Shown: positions 34,122 to 43,389 of the stretch, one piece after another
Position numbering within the stretch: the first letter of the stretch is position 1
Layout: each line of letters opens with the position of its first letter
Origin: Nocardia vinacea
Lineage (GTDB): Bacteria; Actinomycetota; Actinomycetes; Mycobacteriales; Mycobacteriaceae
NCBI RefSeq assembly: GCF_035920345.1
Contig: NZ_CP109149.1
Coordinates: 8,866,001 to 8,930,000, forward strand
Length of the DNA stretch: 64,000 bases
Direction: 5' to 3'
Translations under genes and position numbers: made by a program
Notes under the pieces: generated by a model
What the model saw: only the letters and a program-made list of their open reading frames with translations
What the model was told of the DNA's origin: nothing
Database searches by the model: none

Positions 34122-34559
34122 CTATCCGCCGAATCCGATCAGTGCGTCCGCGAGGTTATCGGTGTCGAGCACATCGAGGGCGCGCTGACGTACGTCGGGG
34201 CAGGTCTGGACGGTGACGCGGTCGATGATGGTCTTGTCTCGGATGACGTCGTCGTTGAGGCCGTCGTTGCGGATAGCCCAGTCCTGGACGGTGCCGTTGA
34301 AGCTCACCTTGGCGATGACCGTGCCCTGGTCGCGCCAGTTGTCGATTTCGGTTCCGATCATGTCGCACAGCTGACGGGCTGCCTGGGGCGTGATGTCGGG
34401 ACCCGTCGACGGCGAAGACGTCGGCCTCGAGGTCGTCGGCAGAGTGCGCGTCACTACCTTCTCAGCGTTGTCGTTGTTGTCGGAGCATCCGGTGAGGGCT
34501 GCCAGACCCAATGTGCCGACAGCGAGAAACGAGCGTGCGATGTGGTGGTGTGTCGACAT
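34122..34559 (-). CDS. Secreted lipoprotein, conserved actinobacterial
   Basis: 145 aa from ATG 34559 with AAGGAGATGCC directly upstream. Signal peptide with lipobox (FLAVGTLGLAALTGC-SD), a Thr/Ser/Pro linker, then a ~90-residue domain with TPQAARQLCDMIGTEIDNWR and TVQTCPDVRQRALDVLD: two Cys that may form a disulfide. It is expected on the outer face of the plasma membrane. Similar lipoproteins are common in Nocardia and Mycobacterium; role unknown. Confidence 0.88.
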   Translation of the reverse strand: MSTHHHIARSFLAVGTLGLAALTGCSDNNDNAEKVVTRTLPTTSRPTSSPSTGPDITPQAARQLCDMIGTEIDNWRDQGTVIAKVSFNGTVQDWAIRNDGLNDDVIRDKTIIDRVTVQTCPDVRQRALDVLDTDNLADALIGFGG

Positions 34560-34591
34560 GGCATCTCCTTCGGGGAGTATCGATCTGGGCA

Positions 34592-34720
34592 TCACATGGG
34601 GACGACGGTCTTGACCCATCCGTCTTCGCGGCGATCGAATGTCTCGTAGGCGTCGATCATCGACAGCGGCTCCGCGTGCTGGGTGATGAACCGCAGCTGG
34701 GGTGTGGCGTCGTCATGATC
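34592..34720 (-). pseudogene. C-terminal fragment of a zinc-type alcohol/formaldehyde dehydrogenase
   Basis: Forty-two codons read QLRFITQHAEPLSMIDAYE, then TFDRREDGWVKTVVPM and stop, the characteristic C-terminus of Zn-dependent medium-chain dehydrogenases (cf. AYDLFDKKEDGCVKVVL-type ends). Nothing upstream matches: the 5' part is replaced by the small membrane protein gene ending at 34713, so this is a deletion remnant. Confidence 0.75.
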
Positions 34721-34898
34721 GCCTGCGCCGCAGGATGATCCAGGTGAGCACGGCGGCGGAACCGGCGGTGATCGCCGCGACGGGCACGCGGCTCCTGCGA
34801 GCCGAATCCGCGACCTGTTTGCCTACGTCCTGGAGCGGTTCCGATACCGACGGCGTCGGGTTCTCGACCGGCGGGGTATAGGGGAGGTCTCCGGTCAT
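34713..34898 (-). CDS. Small single-pass membrane protein
   Basis: 61 aa, ATG with GGAG 6 bases upstream. Pro-rich N-terminus (YTPPVENPTPSVSEPLQD), a basic segment, then one membrane helix VPVAAITAGSAAVLTWIIL with a terminal RRRRS stop-transfer. Resembles the membrane-anchor tails of DUF3618-type proteins, without that domain's charged helix. Its 3' end abuts the dehydrogenase fragment. Confidence 0.65.
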   Translation of the reverse strand: MTGDLPYTPPVENPTPSVSEPLQDVGKQVADSARRSRVPVAAITAGSAAVLTWIILRRRRS

Positions 34899-35738
34899 CG
34901 TCGACTCCGATCTGCTCCGGTGGCCCGATCCTGCAAGCGAACTCGCCGCGTCTCGGCATGCACGCGGTGCGTCAACCGCATGGTCGCATCGGCGACTGGT
35001 CTCGACGTCGGACGTGTTTCGGTGTCCGGTCGGTTCCGCGTGTGGTGGACCATGGATACCTCACCTCCTGTGCGCCGCCTACCCGTCGACGCCTGGATGA
35101 AACGGGAACACTCCGTGCGAGCTTCTCGACGCGCTGCGACCGCCCTCGGACGTGCCGAGCGTGCACGGATTCGTTCCTGCTGCGTCGGGTAAACGGGGAC
35201 AGTCAGCTGATCGCTCGTGGAGCGGTCACAGGCGCGATGACGTCGAGCGTCGCTGGGCGCGGGAGGAAAGGAGTGATCTCGCCGAAGGCTTGGACCCGCC
35301 GCGGTGAGGTGGGTGCACCGATATCGGTTCGCGCTCGCTAGCGATCCGGGTGCGGTACCGAAACCCGTTGCCTGGCAGTGCAGTTAGCTGGTCGGTAGTG
35401 AGGCGTGATCGCAACGCAGGTTCGACGTAGTCGAAAAAGACGGTGAGCGATTCGGGTTTCGCAACCGCAGGTGTGAGTGCGACTGACGTCCGGTTGTATT
35501 CGTGGCCGCAGGTGCCGTCACTGCCTGTTCGAGCGTTTCGGCGTCGAAAGTGAGGCAGCGCGGTGGGACCCAGGGTTGCGGAGGCGGCACCGAGCCTTAT
35601 TTCGACTTGCGCGACCGTTTCGCTGGGGCTGGCTCGGGTAGGTGCTTATCCGGGCACGGATCCTTTGTGACTGTGACTGCCGGTGCGAGACCAGCCCACG
35701 CGCCGGAAACGACCTGGCGACCAATCGGAAGAAGGCCC
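34899..35738. other. Intergenic region without supported genes
   Basis: 840 bases. Open frames here are short, Arg/Ser-rich and lack ribosome sites, so I support none. Codon-position bias seems lost, suggesting decayed accessory DNA between the small membrane protein and the epsilon-like gene. Confidence 0.5.
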
Positions 35739-36209
35739 ATGATGCGGCGAAAGTCCGGCCCCGAGGTGCGGCAGCTCAGCTCTGGCACATTGACGGTCAC
35801 GCTGTGGGTGCCCGGCTACCACGAATTCGTCTTCAGCGCCGACTCGATTCATGTCCCCACCGCCGATGGTGCACGCGTGATCGAACCCGGACACCGTCGA
35901 CTGGACATCACAGTCGACGTCGGGGTGCTTACGGTGCGTGCTGGTGCGAAGGAGTGGCTGGCCGCGTTGCACGGCGGACGGCTGCGGGCCGATGACGACC
36001 AGGTTCGTCTCGTGGCCGAGACCCTGGAGTTCGCCGAGCGCATCGATGTGGGCCGAGCGCGCGCCGCGCAAGCGGATGCGGCGCAGCGGCTGGAGTCCGA
36101 TCGTGCGGATACCGAAGCCCATGCGGCCTTGCGGCGCGCGAATCTTCGGCTGGCGGTCGCGGCCCGCGTTCACCCTGATCCTGGCTCGTGCACTGTTTCA
36201 CCGGCCTGA
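35739..36209 (+). CDS. Orphan F-type ATP synthase epsilon-like subunit
   Basis: 156 aa from ATG 35739 with GGAAGAAGG 3 bases upstream. The N-terminal half fits the epsilon beta-barrel (LTVTLWVPGYHEFVFSADSI, GVLTVRAGAKEWLAALHGGR). The C-terminal half fits the two-helix hairpin with VRLVAETLEFAERIDVGRAR, AAQADAAQRLESDRADTEAH and ALRRANLRLAVAARV. In ATP synthases epsilon couples and inhibits the rotor, but no other F1/Fo gene is here and the barrel lacks the conserved GxxGILPxHxP loop (reads DGARVIEPGHRRLD). It may be a stand-alone ATPase inhibitor or a remnant of an N-ATPase-type operon. Adjacent to a universal stress protein. Confidence 0.72.
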   Translation: MMRRKSGPEVRQLSSGTLTVTLWVPGYHEFVFSADSIHVPTADGARVIEPGHRRLDITVDVGVLTVRAGAKEWLAALHGGRLRADDDQVRLVAETLEFAERIDVGRARAAQADAAQRLESDRADTEAHAALRRANLRLAVAARVHPDPGSCTVSPA

Positions 36210-36460
36210 ATCCGGACACCCTGCATAGCGGATCGGATCGACCCACGGCGTGGCCGTGATCGCTAGCCGCGCATCCCGGTCACCACGAAGACGGGAGAAA
36301 TCCAAATCGCTGAGTGCGCGATCGTCGGCTATGAGGATGGCGCCCACAAGATTTTCGGTGACGTGGACGATTGCGGGGCCGCCGATGTCGGGGTGGGCAT
36401 GTCGCGCTCGGCGTGGATCTCCGCGCCTCACGGTGCGATACCCGGCCGTGCCTTGTTCGC
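36210..36460 (-). other. Short region, possible gene remnant
   Basis: In the minus strand the frame ending at 36198 reads GGPAIVHVTENLVGAILIAD, then DLDFSRLRGDRDARLAI, which is protein-like for about 60 codons, but no start codon or family can be identified and upstream it merges with an alternate frame of the universal stress gene. Possibly the 3' remnant of a gene. Confidence 0.3.
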
Positions 36461-37336
36461 CTATTTGGGGCGCACGATGATCATCGGGATTTCCGCTGAG
36501 TGCAGGAGGACGCTGCTGGTGGAGCCGAGGATCATGGTGGCGAAGCCCCCGCGGCCGTGGCTGCCGACGATCAGGAGTTGGGCATTGGCGGATTCTTCGA
36601 GGAGGCAGCGGCCGGGCCGATCGACGACGACGATCCGACGGACCGGGACGTCGGGGTATTTGGCGGTGTAGCCTGCCAGACTTTCGGCGAGTACGACCTG
36701 TTCCTGCCGATGTAAGTCCTCCCAGTCGCCGATCGGCAGATCCAGGCCGGTGACGTCGCTCCAAGCATGCAGGGCGATAACGCCGACGCCGCGTAGCGAG
36801 GCTTCCTCGAAGGCCAGTTCGACGGCGGGAACGCTGTTGGCGGTGCCGTCGACGCCGACCAGGATCGGCTTGGTCGCCGACACCGCGTCGATTCCGGACG
36901 TGCTGTGGATCACCGCGACCGGGCAACGAGCGTGGTGAGTGGCAGCCGTGCTGACCGAGCCGAGCAGCTCACGCCGGAATGCGCCCACGCCGCGGCTACC
37001 GACAACCAGCATTCTGGTGTGGTCGCTTCGATCGATCAGCGTGGGAATGATCGAGTCGAACGTCACCTCGCTGGTGATATCCGGCTCTGTGCCGTGCGCG
37101 GCCGTGCGGGCCACACGCGTTGCCTCGTTCAGGACCCGTTCACCGTCGTGGCGCAGCGACTCCAGGTCGGTTTCCCCGAGCGACATGCCCGGACCGAAGC
37201 CGGTCGGGATCGCCATCGAGGTGAGAATGTGCAGCGGGCTGCGATGCAGCGTGGCTTCTACCGCCGCCCAAGCGACGGCATGATAAGAGCTGGGCGAGCC
37301 GTCCACGGCCGTGAGAATCGGTGGATTGCCTACCAT
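36461..37336 (-). CDS. Universal stress protein with tandem Usp domains
   Basis: 291 aa, two UspA domains. The first (residues 5-145) has ILTAVDGSPSSYHAVAWAA and MLVVGSRGVGAFRRELLGSV; the second (150-290) has ILVGVDGTANSVPAVELAFE and LLIVGSHGRGGFATMILGST. Both carry the G-x2-G-x9-G-[ST] ATP-binding loop, so ATP binding is expected. In mycobacteria such two-domain USPs are hallmark DosR/hypoxia-regulon proteins; I do not see a convincing DosR box in the 375-base upstream gap. Neighbours (epsilon-like subunit, hemerythrin, DNA end-joining polymerase) fit a stress block. Confidence 0.96.
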   Translation of the reverse strand: MVGNPPILTAVDGSPSSYHAVAWAAVEATLHRSPLHILTSMAIPTGFGPGMSLGETDLESLRHDGERVLNEATRVARTAAHGTEPDITSEVTFDSIIPTLIDRSDHTRMLVVGSRGVGAFRRELLGSVSTAATHHARCPVAVIHSTSGIDAVSATKPILVGVDGTANSVPAVELAFEEASLRGVGVIALHAWSDVTGLDLPIGDWEDLHRQEQVVLAESLAGYTAKYPDVPVRRIVVVDRPGRCLLEESANAQLLIVGSHGRGGFATMILGSTSSVLLHSAEIPMIIVRPK

Positions 37337-37711
37337 GGGTTACCTTTCGCTGCAGAGATCACTACTTGGTCGCATGCGGGATACCCGGTTCCGGCGGCGC
37401 GACGCCGAGCCGCGATTCAGTTGGCCGACGCGGGAATCGGTTTCGGGCCTGCCAATGGCGAAGCGCCTCGCGCAGGACTCCGGGTGGTAACCCAGGTGGA
37501 TTCGCCCACTTCATTTCGTGGGTGCGCTACGACGCCGTCGCTGTCCGAGTCGACCCGCCGAGCAACTCGATGTGCTACGCGGCCTCACCGCGCATGAAAG
37601 CCAGTTTCCGGCGGAACGGTCGGGGCGAGCAACCGCCTCCGCGGTGCGGTGTCGTCGCCACAATGACGGGTATGTCGCTAACGACCCTCGACGTCGAGCG
37701 AAGGAGCGGAC
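37337..37711. other. Divergent promoter region, no gene
   Basis: 375 bases between the stress-protein start and the epimerase start. No gene seen. The rightward gene has AAGGAG 7 bases before its ATG. Confidence 0.5.
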
Positions 37712-38779
37712 ATGCGAGTCGTTGTCGTCGGCGCGACCGGAAACGTCGGAACGAGTGTGCTGGAGGCGCTATCGGACGAAGCGGAAGTCAGCTCGATCGT
37801 TGGGGTTGCGCGGCGCGTACCGGGCAAGCTCCACGCCGGCGTCGAATGGGTGCGTGCCGATGTGCGGACCGACGATCTGGAATCCTGCTTCCATGACGCC
37901 GATGTGGTAGTTCACCTGGCGTGGTTGTTCCAGCCGACCCATCGGCCGTTGGTCACGTGGCGCGCGAACGTCGGCGGCACCGAACGTGTGCTGCGCGCCG
38001 TGGCGGCGGCCCAGGTACCCGCATTGGTATACGCCTCCTCGGTCGGTGCGTATTCCCCGTGTCAGGACGACCGGCCGGTACCTGAGAGCTGGCCGACCGA
38101 CGGCTGGCCTCCGGCCGCGTATATGCGTGAGAAAGCCTACGTGGAACGGCTTTTCGACCGATTCGAGGCCGAGCACCCAGAGCTCCGGGTGGTTCGGATG
38201 CGACCGGCGTTCACCTTCTGCCGGGAGACAGCGAGCCAGCAGCGGCGATTGTTCGCCGGTCCACTGCTACCGAATCGCCTGATCAGACCCGGGATCACGC
38301 CGGTCCTGCCGGTTCCGCGCGGCCTGCGGTTTCAGGCCGTGCACAGCCGTGACGTCGGTCGCGCCTACGCACTGGCGATCAATTCCGATGCCCGCGGTCC
38401 GTTCAACCTGGCCGCGGAGCCGGTGATCGACCGTTTGCGTCTGGCCGAACTGTTCGGTGCCCGTGTGGTGTCAGTGCCGCCCGCACTCGCGCGCACGGCG
38501 CTCGCGGTGGGATGGCACGCGCGAGCGCTGCCTGCGGCGCCGGAGTTGTTCGATGCGGTGATGCACCTGCCGATTCTGGATACCGGGCGGGCCCGAGCCG
38601 AGCTGGGGTGGACGCCTCGTTTCACGGCGGTCCAGGCACTCCGACAGATGCTGGCCGGTCTTCGTGCAGGCACTGGAGAGGACACCCCACCCCTGACAGC
38701 CGACGCGGGCGGACCATTGCGATGGCGCGAGTTCCTTTCCGGAGTCGGTGGTCGAGACCTCATCGACCAGCGGGGCTGA
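37712..38779 (+). CDS. NAD-dependent epimerase/dehydratase (extended SDR)
   Basis: 355 aa. Rossmann motif MRVVVVGATGNVGTSVLEAL at the N-terminus; active-site YASSVGAYSP supplies the Ser and AAYMREKAYVE the YxxxK pair, all intact. RMRPAFTF and the VHSRDVGRAYALAI segment are typical of extended SDRs acting on nucleotide sugars or other bulky alcohols. AAGGAG upstream of ATG. The exact substrate is not evident. It is followed in the same direction by the broken LigD-type polymerase gene. Confidence 0.9.
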   Translation: MRVVVVGATGNVGTSVLEALSDEAEVSSIVGVARRVPGKLHAGVEWVRADVRTDDLESCFHDADVVVHLAWLFQPTHRPLVTWRANVGGTERVLRAVAAAQVPALVYASSVGAYSPCQDDRPVPESWPTDGWPPAAYMREKAYVERLFDRFEAEHPELRVVRMRPAFTFCRETASQQRRLFAGPLLPNRLIRPGITPVLPVPRGLRFQAVHSRDVGRAYALAINSDARGPFNLAAEPVIDRLRLAELFGARVVSVPPALARTALAVGWHARALPAAPELFDAVMHLPILDTGRARAELGWTPRFTAVQALRQMLAGLRAGTGEDTPPLTADAGGPLRWREFLSGVGGRDLIDQRG

Positions 38780-38850
38780 GATCCCGGTTGCCGTTGCGGC
38801 GGCTGAGGCAGTGTCGGTTTTCGGCCGATATCGGCGGGTACGGCCTGGAT

Positions 38851-39754
38851 ATGACGGCTCGCATCGACATCGAGATCACCCACGCGGACCGGGTGCTGTT
38901 CCCGGCCGACGGAATCACCAAGGGCGACCTCGTCGACTACTACGGCGAGGTAGCCGCCGTGATGTTGCCGCACCTGAAGGACCGGTCCGTTGATGCTGCA
39001 GCGGCATCCGCGCGGCATCGGGGAGCAGGGCTTCGTTCAGAAGGATTTCGCCGACTCACTGCCGGACTGGATGGACCGGGCAGAAGTCGCCAAAGCGGGT
39101 GGGACCGTTGTACACCCGCTCGCCGAACACCGTCAGTCACTCGAATGGCTGGCCAACCAGGACTGCAGCACGCCGCATACCTGGCTGTCGCGGCAAGGCC
39201 GCCTCGACACACCGGACCGGATCGTGTTCGACCTCGACCCCTCCGACAATGACTTCGCTGCGATACGCGCCACGGCCCACACCCTCGCAGCCGTACTGAA
39301 AGAAATCGGGCTGGTCCCCTACGTACAGACAACAGGCTCACGGGGACTGCACGTCGTCGCGTCGTTGCGCGCCGAGGCCGACTTCGACACGGTCCGGCAG
39401 TTCGCCCGCGACGTTGCCGAACTGGTCGCCGACGATGATGCCGCGCACCGCACCATCGAGGTTCGCAAGGAAAAACGCGGCGACCGGATCTACCGAGACA
39501 TCATGCGCAACGCCTACGCGCAGACCGCGGTCACCCCGTACGCGGTACGGGTCCGCCGCGGCGCGCCGGTCGCCACCCCGCTGGAGTGGGACGAACTGGA
39601 CAGCAACGACATGCGGCCGGACCGGTTCACACTGCGCGACATACCCAAACGGATCGCCGCGCAGCCCGACCCCTGGGCCCACCTGAACAGGCACGCCCGC
39701 TCACTGACCCGCCCGAGCCGGCGCCTGTCCAGACTGCGAGGCGACCCTTCCTGA
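38851..39754 (+). pseudogene. LigD-type polymerase/primase domain protein, split by one frameshift
   Basis: Reads as a ~300-aa stand-alone NHEJ polymerase (PolDom) in two frames. Frame one gives RIDIEITHADRVLFPADGIT, KGDLVDYYGEVAAVMLPHLK; near 38987, at GACCGGTCCGTTGATG, one extra base shifts the reading, and frame two continues MLQRHPRGIGEQGFVQKDF to RIVFDLDPSDNDF (catalytic Asp pair), TTGSRGLHVVASL and TPLEWDEL. The second half (from about 38990) is a 254-aa open frame that starts at ATG 38990. In mycobacteria such proteins fill ends during Ku/LigD repair. Either a real inactivating insertion or a sequencing error; all catalytic motifs are otherwise intact. Confidence 0.85.
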
Positions 39755-39818
39755 ACTGAACACGACAAGGCCACCTGACAGCCCGTTCGAGGCGGTTGCT
39801 GGCACGCACCCTGCAGCC

Positions 39819-40151
39819 TCAGCGGATTTGCGCGCGGATGATCGCAGCGTGGGCGTGCAGGACGGTGGGCAGCGTGCCGATAAGAACGGCGGTCGAGGCT
39901 TGATCGATGACCGAGGTATCGGCGCGGCATACCGTGAGGTTGCAGCCGATCAGCGGCCGCTCCAGTAAAGACAAGGCTCGGGTCCAATGGTCGATGTCGA
40001 TGCGGCGGGCGAGCTCATCGAGCGCGGCGGCGACCTGCGTGCCGCTGCCGATGTGATACACGCTCCACCACACGCCCCGACCAGCGGGCCAGGTGAGGTC
40101 GACCAGGCAGTCCAGCTGCTCCGCAGGGCTCACTACCGATCGGGTGGCCAC
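39819..40151 (-). CDS. Hypothetical protein
   Basis: 110 aa from GTG 40151 with AGGAGG about 11 bases upstream. Moderately hydrophobic with TWPAGRGVWWSVYHIGSGT, an ALDELARRIDIDHWTRALSL helix and a C-terminal segment TAVLIGTLPTVLHAHAAII. No family recognised. The good ribosome site and codon pattern support a real gene. Confidence 0.55.
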   Translation of the reverse strand: MATRSVVSPAEQLDCLVDLTWPAGRGVWWSVYHIGSGTQVAAALDELARRIDIDHWTRALSLLERPLIGCNLTVCRADTSVIDQASTAVLIGTLPTVLHAHAAIIRAQIR

Positions 40152-40283
40152 CGAATCATTGTCCTCCTCATGATCGACGGCGGCGACTCATACGGCTAGA
40201 CGCAGCGTTTCCCGCCTGTGCAGACCCGATCTCGGGCCAGGCAAATCGATATGAGCCGGCGCGCTCCGGCGAAGCCGGTTGAT

Positions 40284-41402
40284 TCAGTGCAATTCGTACG
40301 TAGACAAGCCATTTCCCAATCGGAAGGATTCGACGAGTTCTTTCAGCCCGAGCCTTGCCATGCTTCGCTGTCGTGCGGCACCGGTTCCGTGGTGTTCAAT
40401 CCCGGTCAGCAATCGTCTGGCCACCGCGGTGTCACCGGCTTCTTCGAGTTCGTCGGCGATCCACTCGATCAGATTGCCCAGCATTTTCAAAGCGGGCACC
40501 TGTACTTCCTCGACCGTATCGATCGCGGGTCCGGTGAGACCATGTCGGGCAGCCGACCAAACCGCGGCCGCCCCGACCTGTTGGTCGATATGCGGGCCCT
40601 CGATTCCGGCGTCCAGTGCGGCGATCGCGGTTTGCACCAGCCCACGTGTCAGTACCGCCTGCAGGACGGCATCGTCGACGGTCGCGGCAGTGTCGGCGGC
40701 GCGAACTTCTACGGTGGGGTACACGTCGGAGGGGCGAGCCAGCCAGAACGACATGTGGTCGTCGATGAGGACGCCGGATTCGACGAGCGTCGCCACTCGA
40801 TTCTCATAGTCGTCGGCCGAACGCGCATACGGCGGCAACCCCGAACCAGGGAACCGAGACAACTCGGCGATCCGCCACGAGCTGTAGCCGGAGTCGTGAC
40901 CTTCATGGAAGGGCGAATTCGCGCCGACCGCGATCAGCGTCGGTAACCATGGCCGTAGATGATTCACCACGGCGACGGCCTGGTCGTCCCCGTCGACGCC
41001 GACATGCACATGCGCACCGCAGGCGGTATAGGTTTGCGCCATTTCTCGATATCGGTTGTGGATACGCGCGTATCGGCTGTCCTCGGTGCCGCCACAGTGC
41101 GGGGTGCCGCAGATGGGCGCGTAACCGATCGGGAGAACCAGCAGTTCGCAGTCGTGCCCAGCGGTCGCGAGTTTGCTGCGTGCCGCGCTCAAATCCGACT
41201 GCAGGGTTTGCATCGTCGTGTGGACGAGGCTGACCGACTCGATCTGAACGCGTTGCAACTCCGGTTTGAATCTGTTCGATTCATCGGGTCCGAGATTCGT
41301 ATGGATCCAGTCGATAACCGCGTCCACCCCCGCGACCGGCACTCCACCGACGTCGAGTAGGAGAAATTCTTCCTCGAATCCCACTGTGCGCCGTTGCGGC
41401 AT
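40284..41402 (-). CDS. YbdK-type glutamate-cysteine ligase-like carboxylate-amine ligase
   Basis: 372 aa from ATG 41402 (GAAGGT upstream; an upstream in-frame extension is not protein-like). Starts with the family signature RRTVGFEEEFLLLDV, followed by LPIGYAPICGTPHCGGTEDS, ACGAHVHVGVDGDDQAVAVV, SPFHEGHDSGYSSWR and YPTVEVRAADT. Members ligate glutamate or similar carboxylates to amines using ATP. Actinobacterial homologues are linked to thiol or antibiotic biosynthesis, but the substrate here is unknown. Transcribed alone, leftward. Confidence 0.92.
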   Translation of the reverse strand: MPQRRTVGFEEEFLLLDVGGVPVAGVDAVIDWIHTNLGPDESNRFKPELQRVQIESVSLVHTTMQTLQSDLSAARSKLATAGHDCELLVLPIGYAPICGTPHCGGTEDSRYARIHNRYREMAQTYTACGAHVHVGVDGDDQAVAVVNHLRPWLPTLIAVGANSPFHEGHDSGYSSWRIAELSRFPGSGLPPYARSADDYENRVATLVESGVLIDDHMSFWLARPSDVYPTVEVRAADTAATVDDAVLQAVLTRGLVQTAIAALDAGIEGPHIDQQVGAAAVWSAARHGLTGPAIDTVEEVQVPALKMLGNLIEWIADELEEAGDTAVARRLLTGIEHHGTGAARQRSMARLGLKELVESFRLGNGLSTYELH

Positions 41403-41844
41403 CGGATCTACCTTCGTCGCGAATACTCCTGCCAAGTCGGCATACCCGCGAAATATTGTGGCAAACACCTGGCATCCGCAGCGTGTGCGCAGCGCACGCC
41501 CCGTTGGCCCGCGCCCGGCAGGCGAAGCTCTGCCGCGTGATCCGCCTGTAGTCGATAAACGTTTCTTTGCAATCAAGGCGTTTCAGTGGCCCATTCGGGC
41601 TCACGCAGGGAACTGCACGCCCCGTCGCGCACGTCGAATTCTCAGCCCGCAACCGAAGCGGATCAGGTTTCCCATCGGATCCGGCCCGGTTGCCGTGTCT
41701 CACCGAGGTAGCCGAGGTTCGCGTCCGTCCGGACTCGTGGCCATCTCCCGCTTCGCGACCCGGCCGGACCCCGGCGAAGCCCTCGAGACCTGAGCGTCCA
41801 ACCGTGCTAGGTGTTCGCCGGGCCGGGAAGCGCGCGGGCGGTGA
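41403..41844. other. Intergenic region, no supported gene
   Basis: About 440 bases upstream of the carboxylate-amine ligase and downstream of the hemerythrin gene. No ribosome-site-supported frame or strong hairpin seen. Confidence 0.5.
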
Positions 41845-42414
41845 TCATTTCGTGCGGGGTTTGCTGATGGCGTCTTTGGCGCGGTCCATCATGGCCGCGA
41901 ATGGTCCGACGAGCAGATTCGCGCTCGCGGACTCGACGCCGGGGTGCGGACGTGTCGGTGCCATGGCTTCGGCGAATTTCACCGCGTTGCGCAGGCGCTC
42001 GAGCTCGTTGGGTTCCAGCTGGGAACGCAACCGGTTGAACTCCTCGTGCTCCTCGTGTTCGGCGTGTGCGAGCACTCCGTCGCGCAGGGCCGCGAGCTTG
42101 GCGTCGAACTCGGGAGAATTGATGTCGACTGCTTCGATGTCGGCGAGCTGGCGCTTGGCTTTGTTCTCTTCCTCGAGTCGAGCCTCGATGATGTCGGCGC
42201 CGTCGTGGACTTCTCGCCGGAAGCGCGGGTGGATGATTTCTTCCTCGGCGGTTTCGTGGACCGCCAGCAAGCGGCGCAGTTCGTAGAATTTCTGCTCTCG
42301 CTGTTCTGCTGTTGGGGCCTGCTCGACCTGGGCGAACAGCTCGCGGATGCGCACGTGCTGCTCGATCAGGAACGTGACGACGTCATCGGTGGTGTTGATC
42401 GATGTTGCTTCCAC
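41845..42414 (-). CDS. Hemerythrin HHE-domain protein
   Basis: 189 aa from GTG 42414 with AAGGAG 6 bases upstream. HHE cation-binding motifs: FLIEQHVRIRELFAQVE (first His), LLAVHETAEEEIIHPRFR (His, Glu, His) and LAHAEHEEHEEFNRLR (His/Glu cluster), giving a di-iron four-helix bundle. Likely binds O2, NO or peroxide, or acts in iron storage under redox stress. The C-terminal 40 residues are an extra helix region. Comparable actinobacterial hemerythrins are stress-induced, in keeping with the stress-flavoured neighbours. Confidence 0.94.
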   Translation of the reverse strand: MEATSINTTDDVVTFLIEQHVRIRELFAQVEQAPTAEQREQKFYELRRLLAVHETAEEEIIHPRFRREVHDGADIIEARLEEENKAKRQLADIEAVDINSPEFDAKLAALRDGVLAHAEHEEHEEFNRLRSQLEPNELERLRNAVKFAEAMAPTRPHPGVESASANLLVGPFAAMMDRAKDAISKPRTK

Positions 42415-42656
42415 GATCGTCTCCTTCGGCAAGTAGTACGGTCAGCGCGGATTGCGCTGCTGCGGCCTTACCCCTGGAAGGGGACAGCAAACACCTCGCA
42501 TGCTTGGGGAAACCGTCCGCCGGGCAGTCGAGGGAGTCGACGGATGGACACCTTCAGGGCGGCGTCGGCGAGTTGCAAGCCGTCAGCGGTCTCACTGTTT
42601 CCTCGGCCTGTCCGGAACGGGTTTCCAGGAGCCGACGGTCTAACCCGCCGCCTAGG

Positions 42657-42902
42657 GGTGGAGTGGTGCGCGATCCGCACAACTTCAACCGGACATGGCG
42701 GGACGCACGAGGCATTCGGTACAAGGATGTGACTCAGTACACATTCTGGAAGACAGTCGCAACGCTGATTGCTGAGGGGTCGGATTCGAAGACGGCCGCG
42801 AAGCAGTTGGGGCATTCTCGTGAGGGCATCACGGAGCGGCATTACATCGTCTCGCCGGAGCAGCCACCGGACTCATCGCCTGTGCTGGGCACGGCCAGCT
42901 GA
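42657..42902 (+). pseudogene. C-terminal remnant of a tyrosine recombinase (phage-type integrase)
   Basis: About 80 codons matching the end of actinophage-type integrases: NFNRTWRDARG, then TFWKTVATLIAEGSDSK, TAAKQLGHSREGITERHYI with the catalytic Tyr and box-C His. The usual FRKTVAT catalytic Arg is Trp here, and the N-terminal 300 residues are missing. It lies 99 bases from tRNA-Lys, a common attachment site, so it marks a decayed integrated element. Confidence 0.8.
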
Positions 42903-42959
42903 GAAACCATTGGTGGTGACTTTTTGATGTTTGTTTGGTGACGGTCCGGTAGAGCAAAA

Positions 42960-42985
42960 CAGGCCCGATCATGAAATCGGGCCTG
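42960..42985 (-). terminator. Intrinsic terminator of tRNA-Lys
   Basis: 10-bp perfect stem CAGGCCCGAT / ATCGGGCCTG with a 6-base loop; read leftward it is followed by TTTTGC. It lies just 3' of tRNA-Lys. Confidence 0.8.
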
Positions 42986-43000
42986 AACTGCTAATTTATG

Positions 43001-43073
<73 letters not shown>

Positions 43074-43389
43074 GTGTCTTGCTGCGCTCCGTGTTCCGGT
43101 GCGGGACAAAGATTAACAGGCCGAGTACCCAGAAGTGAAATCGCTTTCTGACCGGGGGCGATGGGGGAGTTCGCGATGGGTGTTAACACCCGGCGGGGTG
43201 CGGATGATCTAACCGGTGGAACTCGCCTGTGACGGAGTGATTTCACATTGGACTGGACCCGTTGAACTGGCAGAATGTCTGGAGCGTGGTCCAGACCGAA
43301 CTCCGTCGGCGTTGCGGGAGGAGCGTGGTCGGGTTGGATCCGAAGCCGTCGGTGCCCTGGCTGCATCGGCACTTGAAACGGGGTTGGTA

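Noticed and set aside
34899..35738. Small rightward frames (e.g. 34920-35192)
   Set aside because: No ribosome site or recognisable protein; treated as non-coding.
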